From Ancistrus triradiatus (lineage: Eukaryota > Chordata > Actinopteri > Siluriformes > Loricariidae): a DNA stretch of 64,000 bases. Positions within the stretch are counted from its first letter, which is position 1; every line of letters begins with the position of its first letter. Position numbers and translations under genes: made by a program. The DNA lies in NCBI GenBank assembly GCA_025084515.1, contig JAJAGP010000086.1, forward strand, positions 620,001-684,000, read 5' to 3'. The notes beneath the pieces were generated by a model. It made no database searches and was not told the origin of the DNA. It was given only the letters and a program-made list of their open reading frames with translations. Of the stretch, positions 55,890 to 64,000 are shown piece by piece.

Positions 55890-56867
55890 CAGAGGCCTGC
55901 ATAGCAGACAACTCACCCATCATCAGCGCTAGGCTAAAGGCTAACCCTCACAGACCCGCACTTCCATTTATTCTGCTGTCTAACGTACGCTCACTGGAAA
56001 GCAAAATGGACTATTTAAGACTAGATATACCCACCCAACGCAAGGTGAGAGACTGTTGTGCTCTTATCTTCACGGAGACATGGTTAAACTCCAGTGTTGC
56101 CGATAGCGCCATTAGCCTGGATGGACTAAGAACATTCCGTGCGGACAGAAACCACACTCTCAGCGGTAAATCTCATGGAGGTGGAGTGTGTATCTATCAG
56201 TAACAATTGGTGCACTAACGCTAAAATTGTCACAAGCCACTGTTCAGAAGATATAGAGCTTCTCGTGCTAAAATGTCGACCATTTTACCTGCAAAGAGAA
56301 TTCATAACCATCAACATCACAGCTGTTTACTTTCCACCCAGTGCAAACACAAAATATGCACTCTCCACTCTGTACCAGTCTGTCAGCATGATGCAAAATG
56401 CCCACCCTGACTGTTTCTACATTATTGCTGGAGACTTTAATCAGGCCAACGTCAGGACAGTATTTCCACATTACCACCAGCATGTGGATTTTCCAACCAG
56501 AGAAAAGAAAAAACTAGACAAGGTTTACACCAACATCAAACAGGCATTCCGAGCAACACCCCACCCTCACCTTGGAAACTCTGACCATCTCTCTGTTATG
56601 CTAATACCAGCATACAGGCCACTGTTAAACAGAAACAAGCCGTCTGTGAAACAGATCAGGACCTGGTCAGATGGAGCAGTTACAGCACTTCAGGACTGTT
56701 TTGAATGCACAGACTGGAATATGTTCAGAGAGGCTGCCACTGTAACTGTCACAAAGAATATCACCACACGTGCCAACCAAAAACCCTGGATTACCAGAGA
56801 GGTGCATGTGCTCCTGAGAGCACGTAATGCTGCCTTCAAGTCCGGGGAGTCACTTCAGCAACTCTAA
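55890..56867 (+). pseudogene. LINE endonuclease domain, frameshifted
   Basis: The first frame reads LPFILLSNVRSLESKMDYLR and CCALIFTETWLNSS. After a frame change near 56195 the second reads YIIAGDFNQANVRTVFP and LGNSDHLSVMLIPAYRP. ETWL, GDFN and SDH are the hallmark metal-binding and catalytic segments of the apurinic-type endonuclease that nicks target DNA for LINE insertion. Confidence 0.85.
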
Positions 56868-56932
56868 ATATTCCAGGCACTTATGGCAAGGCATCAAGTC
56901 CATCACAGACTACAAGTCCTCCCCACCACCCA

Positions 56933-58284
56933 GTGATGACAATAACGACTACCACAAGAACAAAAGACCCTCTCAGTCTGGACGATGAAGTACTCCGCCT
57001 TGACCAGGCTGATGTACGGAAGATCTTACAGAGAATCAACCCACGAAAATCTGCAGGACCTGAAAACATACCAGGGCATGCACACAAGGAATGTGCCGAC
57101 CAACTGATGCATGTTCTGACAGACATCTACAACATCTCCCTGAGTCAAGCCATTGTTCCCCAGTGCATTAAAGCCACCACCATCATACCACTGCCAAAGC
57201 AGTCACCTGTATCATCAGTCAACGACTACCGCCCTATAGCACTCACTCCCATCATGATGAAGTGTTTTGAAAGGCTGGTCAAAGACCACATTACATCCAA
57301 ACTCCCTGCTACATTTGACCAACTTCACTTTGCATATCGCCCCAACCGCTCCACTGATGACGCTATATCAGCAGCACTCCACCTGAGCCTGGTGCATCTG
57401 GAGAATAAAAACAGTTACGTACGAATGCTCCTCATTGATTTCAGCTTCGCCTTTAATACAGTTATCCCTCAGCATTTGGTAAGGAAAGTGGGTCCACTAG
57501 GCATCAACACTCCACTGTGTAACTGGTTATTAGACTTCCTCACAGACAGACCCCAGACAGTACGAACTGGAGGAAATGCCTCTAAAACAGTCATCATGAA
57601 CACTGGAGTCCCTCAGGGCTGTGTTCTGAGTCCTCTGTTGTTCACCCTGATGACTTATGACTGTTGCGCCAAATACGATTCCAACAACATCATAAAGTTT
57701 GCTGATGACACAACAGTGGTGGGCCTCATCAGCAATGATGACGACTCGGCCTACAGAGAGGAAGTAAACCAACTCGTCATCTTGTGTGACAATAACAACC
57801 TGTCACTGAATGTCGACAAGATGAAGGAACTTATAAGCACATGGTACATACTCCACTCATAATCCAAGGCAATGCTGTGGAGCCGGTGAGAAGCACCAAG
57901 TTTCTGGGAATGCACATTACAGACGATCTCTCATGGACTACACATACCACCTCCATTGTCAAGAAGGCACATCACCACCTTCACTTCCTACAGCGGATGA
58001 AGAGAGCAAACCTACCCCCTCATTTCCTCAAAACCTTCTACAGAGGCACTATAGAGAACATCCTCATGAGCAGCCTCCATGTCTGGTATGGAAGCTGCAT
58101 AGCCTCAAAGCAAAAGTCACTCCAGCTAGTGGTAAAGATGGCAGAGAAAATCATCAGAACCCCACTCCCTTCAAAAAAATATCTATACCTGTTATACTGC
58201 CTCAACAGGGCCACCAAGATCGTCAGAGACCCCACCCACCCTGTTCTTGTTCAGTCTCCTACCCTCCGGCAAACGCTCCCGTAG
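56933..58284 (+). pseudogene. LINE reverse transcriptase, one frameshift
   Basis: The 309-codon frame 56933-57862 holds NPRKSAGPENIPG, NDYRPIALTPIMMKCFERLV, YVRMLLIDFSFAFNTV, GVPQGCVLSPLLFTLM and FADDTTVVGLIS (FADD at 57698-57709, the catalytic aspartates). A frame change near 57845 leads to STKFLGMHITDDLSWTTHT and the thumb/C-terminal region to 58284. Only the SFAF variant of the usual SSAFNT stands out. Inactive as it stands. Confidence 0.88.
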
Positions 58285-58324
58285 CATGCGGTGTAAGTCT
58301 GTGAGATTCAGCAACATCTTCTTC

Positions 58325-59618
58325 AGGAAAAAATTCAGGAAATCACATTGTAGGATTTTTAAAGAATTTAACTGTGGAAAATAAGTATTTGGTCAATAAC
58401 AAAAGTTCAACTAATACACTCTAACATAACCTTTGTTGGCAATGACAGAGGTCAAACGTTTCCTGTAAGGCTTCACCAGGTTGGCACACACTGTAGCTGG
58501 TATTTTGGCCCATTCCTCCATGCAGATCTCCTCTAGAGCAGTTATGTTTTAGGGCTGTCACTGGGCAACACGGACTTCACAAATTTTCTGTGGGGTTGAG
58601 GTCTGTAGACTGGCTAGGCCACTCCAGGACCTTGAAATGCTTTTTACGAAGTCACTCCTTTGTTGCCCGAGCGGTGTGTTTGGGATCATTGTCATGCTGG
58701 AAGACCCAGCCATGTTCCGTCTTCAATGCTCTCACTGATGGAAGGAGGTTTTGGCTTAAAATCTCACGATCCATGGCCCCGTTCATTCTTCCCTTAACAC
58801 AGATCAGTCGTCCTGCACCCTTTGCAGAACAAAGCCCTAAAGCATGATGTTTCCACCTTCATGCTTCACAGTAGGTATGGTGTTCATGGGATGCAAATCA
58901 GCATTCTTCTTCCTCCAGTTGAGTTATTCCCCAAAAGTCCTATTTTGGTTTCATCTGACCACATGATATTCTCCCAATCCTCTTCTGGATCATCCATATG
59001 CTCTCTGGCAAACTTCAGATGGGCCTGGACATGTACTGGCTTAATCAGGGGGACACGCCTGGCACTGCAGTATCTGAGTCCCTCTCGGTGTAGTGTGTTG
59101 CTGATGGTAGCTTTTGTTACTTTGGTGACAGCTCTCTGCAGGTCATTCATCCCTCCGTGTAGTTCTGGGATTTTTGCTCACCGTTCTTATGATCATTTTG
59201 ACCCCACGGGATGAGATCTTGCGTGGAGCCTCAGATCGAGGGATATTATCAATGGTCTTGTATTTCTTACACTTGCTCCCACAGTTGATTTATTCACACC
59301 AATCTGCTTGCCTATTGTAGATTCACTCTTCCTAGCCTGCTGCAAATCTACAATTTTCTTCCAGTTCTCCTTCAACAGCTCTTTGGTCTTGGCCATGGTT
59401 GAGTTTGGAGTCTGACTGTTTGAGGCTGTGGACAGGTGTCTTTTATACAGATAACGAGGTCAAACAGGTGTCATTAATACAGGTAACGAGTGGAGGACAG
59501 AAGAGCTTCTTAAAAGAAGTTACAGGTCTGTGAGAGCCAGAAATCTTGCTTGTTTGTGGGTGACCAAATACTTATCTTCCACCATGATTTACAGTTAAAT
59601 TCTTTAAAAATCTTACAA
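58325..59618 (-). mobile_element. Tc1-like transposon, dead copy
   Basis: The left end AATCACATTGTAGGATTTTT and the right end TTTAAAAATCTTACAATGTG are inverted repeats. The outermost right bases are replaced by a MITE at 59624. A fragment of the same family is at 23931-24250. Confidence 0.82.
58560..59396 (-). pseudogene. Tc1-like transposase, several frames
   Basis: N-terminal frame 59396-59193: MAKTKELLKENWKKIVDLQQ then IGKQIGVNKSTVGASVRN, the helix-turn-helix DNA-binding part. Next 59150-58884: MNDLQRAVTKVTKATISNTL and WENIMWSDETKIGLLGN, the first catalytic Asp (SDET). Later segments include CMEEWAKIP-like text near 58510. Stops and shifts separate them. Confidence 0.8.
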
Positions 59619-59623
59619 TGTGT

Positions 59624-60067
59624 AGTGTTCCACTTATTTTACGTGTGTGCGCAATCTGTGAGAGGTGGTGGACGACCCTCACCTGTTTTTTGGCCCTCAG
59701 CCATTTTCTATTGGTCAAATTTGAACACATCCGAACAAATTGGGAGACTTGTATGTATAAAGGCATGTAGGTGTTTCTTTCAAATAGATAATATGAAATA
59801 CTGTTGGAATGGCTGAACAATTTACTTTTTCTCTCTTAGGAAATTTCACTAGCTACTTACATATATGACATAACCATTGAGTATTATTTAATTAGGTAGG
59901 GTAGCTAAACAACATCACGATTGCATGTAATGATATTATACCTTACTTGTTTGAACTATATTTTGTGTTTTATCTTCAGTTCCTGATAAGTAGCTACATT
60001 TTGTGCTTATTGGGTTTCACCTGCATAAATATTAACATGCGCACACACGTAAAATAAGTGGAACACT
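59624..60067. mobile_element. 444-bp MITE with perfect 30-bp terminal inverted repeats
   Basis: 59624-59653 (starting AGTGTTCCACTTATTTTACG) is the exact reverse complement of 60038-60067. No meaningful open frame inside. Perfect ends imply a recent insertion, at the end of the Tc1-like element. No target duplication was certain. Confidence 0.85.
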
Positions 60068-60665
60068 TGGAATAAAACTTTTTTTCAGTTATTACTCACG
60101 CCATTGACTCGGGCAGCATTTCTTTTTTTTGCCACGCCAGCTCACGTAATTTGGCTACTGTATTATTTTTTCCATACATCTATGCTCCAATTATATATAC
60201 GCACCTGTTTCGAACTCCACTGGGTTGAAGTGCGAGGATTGAGCCCAGTTTTTCTCTCCTGTTGCCGTACTGATCCGTGTTATCTGCATTCCATTGATGA
60301 GGGCTTTGTATCTCCTCGTGCACAAGCTTTACTCAGGGTTAAAGCAACTCGGAGTTGATTGAACTAACCGTTATCCCCAGTTCTGAAACTGAAAACTCTA
60401 AGTTGGCGAGTTCAGGATTGGTCAACCCAGAGTTCAGATTTGAACTCAGGGATTGTTAAACCTGCTTTCTGAAATACCCCCCAGGCTATCCTGTCGTGTT
60501 TGTTTTTTCGTTGTCTTTCGGTAGTCGGTAAATGCTTGTTTCTTTACATTTATTCTGTTGTTTATTACTTGTCTTAATAAATTATTTATTTTTGGCTGGA
60601 ACCTGCATCCTCATCTGCCCATACCTCATCGCTCCTGTAACAGAATTCTCCCACCATATAAGCAG
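60068..60665 (+). other. Leader of Gag-like ORF; possible LTR remnant
   Basis: 60480-60645 has LTR character (CTTAATAAATTATTTATTTT near 60570, then CCTGCATCCTCATCTGCCCA and CTCCTGTAACA). The following GAATTCTCCCACC may be a primer-binding site, by analogy with 43805-43823 on the minus strand. 60068-60480 holds nothing recognised. Confidence 0.4.
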
Positions 60666-62036
60666 ATGGCGAATTCCAGTCCCACACCAGGTGTGGCGGA
60701 CCGGTTCAATGGGGACCCAAGCCGGTGCCAGCACTTTCTGGAACAATGTCAGGCTTATTTATCCCACCTCCCTGCCTGTCCAGAGGAGGATCGTTTGCTG
60801 GCTGTGGGCCTTGGGCTCACGGCCTGGACCCTTACGTGGGCCCACCAGGGCTGGCCGCAGTTTGTTCAGGGAACCTGCGACCAATTCCTGGAAGCGCTGG
60901 AGTCCGAATTTGGCCCTCGCCCGACCAAGCTTCGTCAATCTCACCTGGTTCGCCACGTCCTAGACCTCCTGCTCAAGGACTGTCGGAGGATTCAGGTCAG
61001 CACCAGGATCAAGCATGTACGAAGCGTGCTCCCTCCGGAGACCGTCCATAGCATCCTGCCCACTCCAGAGACACTCCAGAGCACACCATCCTCACTTACT
61101 GAGGACGGCAAGGGCACGGCAGTTGTTGAGGACCCCGAGGTCGCCTCCTCGCTCACAGAGGTCGTCCAGATTGCCACCTCGCTCACCAAGGTCGTCGAGA
61201 GCGCCACCTCGCTCGCTGTGGACGATGATCACATCACCACGCTTGCTGAGGTCACTCAGAGCGCCGCCTCATTTATGGAAGTCACACAGACCACCACCTT
61301 AACTGCTGAGGTTGTCCAGAGAGCCGCCTCCATCATCAAGGTCATCCAGAGTGCTGCATCGCTCCTTTCAAGGGACGTCCTGAGCTTCCTGCTCGTCATT
61401 ATCATGAAGAGGAACTCCGAAATTGAGCCGTTAGCGTCCAGTGACTTGGTACCGGTACACACTAGCCCCATTTCCGTGCTCCCCACACTGCCTAGCCTCG
61501 TAAACGAGCTGAAAGCACCAGGTTACTTTGTCTTTGACCACATTAACACCATCTGTGAGCACTCTGCGTCGTTTAGCCTCGTTAATGAGCCGCAAGCACC
61601 ATTTAACCCTGTGTTGGAGCAAGTTTGCCCCATCTCTGAGCACTCCGTGTTATTTAGCTCCGTCCATGAGCCGCTAGCACCATGTAACCCTGTATATGGT
61701 CATGCTAGCCTCGTTGCTCAGCTCACCACGCTGCTCCACTCTATAGATGTGCCACCTGTGCCATGTAACTCATTATCTGGGTACGCTAGCCTTGTTTCCA
61801 AGCTTGCTGCACCGTTCCGCTTTGCAGACGTGCCGCCAGCACCATGTAACTCCTTGTCTGGCCATGCTAGCCCCGTTTCTGAGTGCGTCGCGCTGCCTTG
61901 CTCTGCAGATGTGCTGCTAGCACCAGGTATCTCATCGTCTGAGCCTGCTAGCCCCATCTCCGAGCTTGTTGTGCCGGTTAGTTCCATCGATGAACTGCTA
62001 GTGTCGTGTAGGCCTGTGTCTGTCCAGCTTATCTGA
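60666..62036 (+). CDS. Ty3/Gypsy-like Gag protein with two repeat tails (456 aa, intact)
   Basis: The start at 60666 (MANSSPTPG) was chosen because it follows the leader and precedes the capsid motif; the upstream 36 codons are LTR/leader. Residues about 10-100 carry RFNGDPSRCQHFLEQCQAYL, LLAVGLGLTAWTLTWAHQGW and FLEALESEFG, the RTL/DUF4939-type Gag signature. There follow degenerate units such as VVQIATSLTKVVESATSLA (residues about 140-235). Then come Pro/Ser/Cys-rich units of about 25 residues such as VPPVPCNSLSGYASLVSKLA (about 270-450). No CCHC knuckle, protease or RT. It is uninterrupted, unlike its relatives at 42681 and 49547. Likely a non-autonomous LTR retroelement; domestication is possible but unproven. 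Confidence 0.65.
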   Translation: MANSSPTPGVADRFNGDPSRCQHFLEQCQAYLSHLPACPEEDRLLAVGLGLTAWTLTWAHQGWPQFVQGTCDQFLEALESEFGPRPTKLRQSHLVRHVLDLLLKDCRRIQVSTRIKHVRSVLPPETVHSILPTPETLQSTPSSLTEDGKGTAVVEDPEVASSLTEVVQIATSLTKVVESATSLAVDDDHITTLAEVTQSAASFMEVTQTTTLTAEVVQRAASIIKVIQSAASLLSRDVLSFLLVIIMKRNSEIEPLASSDLVPVHTSPISVLPTLPSLVNELKAPGYFVFDHINTICEHSASFSLVNEPQAPFNPVLEQVCPISEHSVLFSSVHEPLAPCNPVYGHASLVAQLTTLLHSIDVPPVPCNSLSGYASLVSKLAAPFRFADVPPAPCNSLSGHASPVSECVALPCSADVLLAPGISSSEPASPISELVVPVSSIDELLVSCRPVSVQLI

Positions 62037-62072
62037 ACGGGAGCATCCTAGTTCCGCTCCTGTACAGGATAG

Positions 62073-62096
62073 TCAAGTCAAGTCAAGTCAAGTCAG
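62073..62096 (-). repeat. (TTGAC)n LINE tail
   Basis: Four to five GTCAA/TTGAC units mark the 3' terminus of the LINE. The tail at 45865-45880 has the same motif. Confidence 0.85.
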
Positions 62097-63683
62097 ATTT
62101 ATTCATATAGCGCTTTTTACAATGGAGCATTGTCTCAAAGCAACTTTACAAGTTTAGATTATCTCCTAATGACTACGTCCAATCCCAAATTGAGCAAGCC
62201 TAGGGCGACAGTGGCAAGGAAAAACTCCCTGAGTTTATAGGAAGAAACCTTAGGAGGACCAAGACTCAAAAAGGGACCCAACCTCCTTGGGTGGCGTAGT
62301 TGATAATCTAAGAGCAAAAACTAAAGTCATGGAGTCAAAGTTAGAATAAAATGTGAAGTATGCACATTGACATTAAGTGGCCCGGGTATGATGGGGCTGG
62401 AGCTGATGACGGAAGCAGCTTGAATGGAGCTACAGCAGATGAACATCATGTGTGGGGCTGGAACTGGCACAGGAAAACACAGCTCGGAGAGAAAACAGAA
62501 AATGTAATTAGTTATTGATTAAGAGCACAGTGTCTATTAACAATCACTGATGCCATGTCAATCACTGATGCCAAGTGTAGCATGAGACCCCGGCAGCATT
62601 AGCTATAGCAGCATAGCTAGAAAGAGGAGAACTGGTAGGAAACACAGCCAAGAGGGATCACATGAGACATTGGCAACCCCACGGGAGGCAGAAGATAGCA
62701 ACCCAACGTCTCTGATCACCATAAGACTCTTTGACAATGAACCCCAGCTCTGCCCTTATCTAAGGCAAGGACGCATGAGTCAAGATCACGAGGAACAAAG
62801 CCCAGTTCAGTCAGACCCGACACTCCCGGCTAACGGACAAGGCAGGCAGGCCAGACATGACTCCAGACTCCGGCCCCAGTGACCCAAGCCATGCATCCTG
62901 GTCTAAATCTAGTCAAAAGCCTGTGTAAATAGGTATGTCGTTAGCCTAGACTTAAAACTTTGGAGAGTGGTCTGAATCTCGAACGAAAGAGGGAAGTTTA
63001 ATTCCATAGTTGGGGGGCCATGTATGAGAAAGCCTTTCCCCCGGCTGTGACTTTTTTAATTCTAGAAACTAAAAGAAGTCCTGCACCCTGCGAACGAAGT
63101 AGACGAGTCGGATTGTAAAACTCTAAGAGGTCACTCAGATAATGTGGGGCCACGCCATGTAGAGCTTTATAAGTTGTAAGAAGTATTTTGTAATCAATGC
63201 GGAATTTGACTGGTAACCCAGTGCAGTGATGATAGAACAGGAAGTGATATGATCAAATTTTCTATTTCGAGTTAGCACTCGGGCAGCTGCGTTCTGAACT
63301 AACTGAAGTTTATTTATAGATTTACTAGAGCATCCAGTAAGTAAGGCGTTACAGTAATCCAACCTTGAGGTTATAAAACGCATGAACAAGTTTTTCTGCA
63401 TCATTAAAAGAGAGGATATTTCTAAGTTTAGCGATATTACGTAATTGAAAGAAAGAAAGCAATTTGAGTGATGCTGCTAATGTGCGCATCAAAGGAGAGA
63501 TCTGAATCAAATGTGACCCCTAAGTTTTTTTACAGACGGACTGGGCAATACTGGACAGCCATCTAGATTAGGATAGATGTAGCTAACCTGTCTCTCACAG
63601 CCTTGGGTCCCCACTAATAGAACCTCAGCTTTATCTGAGTTAAGTAAGAGAAAATTAAATAAACATCCAATCTTTTATTTCCT

Positions 63684-63880
63684 TTACATTTACAGCATTT
63701 AGCAGATGCCCTTATCCAGAGCGACTTACAATTGGTACAGTCTTACAATCCAAGCAGTTGTGGGTTAAGGGCCTTGCTCAAGGACCCAACAGTGGGTTTT
63801 TGGCAGACGTGGGATTTGAACCCTGGACCTTTTGGTCCATAGTCCAGTACCTTAACCCGCTAGGCTATCACAGTCCCCCT
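63684..63880 (-). mobile_element. tRNA-derived SINE family V, full length, inside the LINE
   Basis: Minus strand starts GGACTGTGATAGCCTAGCGG (A box), has GGGTTCAAATCCCACGTCTG (B box) and ends CTGCTAAATGCTGTAAATG. It interrupts the LINE reverse-transcriptase region. CCTTTACA at both ends may be the target duplication. Confidence 0.85.
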
Positions 63881-64000
63881 TTACACAGTCCTCGATTTTG
63901 TTGATTGTAAGGCTGTCATTAGGTTTGGCTGATATGTACAGCTGTGTATCATCTGCATAGCAGTGGAACTAATTCCATGTTTACGAATAACTGAGCCTAG

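Larger units (their letters stand above)
55870..58320 (+). mobile_element. APE-type LINE (CR1/L2/Rex1 group), 5'-truncated, dead
   Basis: The endonuclease and reverse-transcriptase parts follow in order on the plus strand but in several frames, with a deletion near 56870 and a missing 3' end where a Tc1-like element begins at about 58325. It lies between a TA tract and that element. Confidence 0.85.
62070..64000 (-). mobile_element. L2-like LINE, 3' half, minus strand, split by a SINE
   Basis: At the right edge the minus strand reads YADDTQLYISAKPNDSLTIN (about 63970-63900), the catalytic YADD. After the SINE it continues with SRLDYCNALLTGCSSKSINK, QLVQNAAARVLTRNRKFDHI (63400-63240) and DLLEFYNPTRLLRSQGAG. 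The 3'UTR (62900-62100) ends in a tail of TTGAC units at 62073-62096. Several frames are shifted. The 5' part lies beyond the window. Confidence 0.82.

Noticed and set aside
55412..55923. Tyr/Ile-rich frames on both strands
   Set aside because: Translations of TA microsatellites.

Overview
The window looks like nuclear DNA of a teleost fish, possibly an ostariophysan such as a catfish (this last point is inference). Evidence: intron-split vertebrate-type genes with GT/AG junctions, long CA/TG and TA microsatellites, many Tc1-like DNA transposons, tRNA-derived SINEs with intact A and B boxes, LINEs with YADD/FADD reverse transcriptase motifs, hAT and pogo relics, LTR elements and one endogenous retrovirus fragment. 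No bacterial operon, CRISPR array, rRNA or convincing tRNA gene was seen.

The only host gene family recognised is SAMHD1-like (HD-domain dNTP triphosphohydrolase, an innate antiviral factor). A near-complete + strand copy (copy 1) runs 28579-38330. I can place 13 exons; they encode every catalytic HD residue, but there is no SAM domain. It carries four separate lesions: a reading-frame fault at the exon 2/3 junction, an in-frame TGA in exon 7, loss of exon 9 where an inverted endogenous retrovirus sits, and a frameshift in exon 11. A second, more decayed copy (copy 2) runs 46139-49546; it has lost the HD-bearing 5' exons and its 3' half. Its downstream 3'UTR and intergenic DNA (50460-53690) closely match 38800-40790 behind copy 1. 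Non-coding remnants of further units lie at 14214-15110 (intron 1 homologue) and 53740-53930. The window therefore records a tandem SAMHD1-like array being broken up by mobile elements.

Layout: 1-12 kb, intergenic DNA with microsatellites, a 10-bp-period minisatellite, SINEs, a MITE and LINE scraps. 12-20 kb, a large nested inverted repeat and three Tc1-like elements. 20-24 kb, unannotated DNA with a 1.1 kb almost pure G/T tract (21.58-22.69 kb) that may be an assembly artefact. 24-28 kb, hAT and pogo-type transposase relics. 28-41 kb, SAMHD1-like copy 1 with the retrovirus. 41-46 kb, a stack of nested transposons, including a Gag-only LTR element with a repeat tail. 46-54 kb, SAMHD1-like copy 2 and its duplicated 3' flank. 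54-60 kb, two Tc1-like elements, a LINE and a MITE with a perfect 30-bp terminal repeat. 60.5-62 kb, an intact Gag-like ORF with repeats. 62-64 kb, an L2-like LINE on the minus strand, itself split by a SINE.

All calls come from reading the sequence by eye; no database search was possible. Family names rest on motif recognition and clade assignments are provisional.
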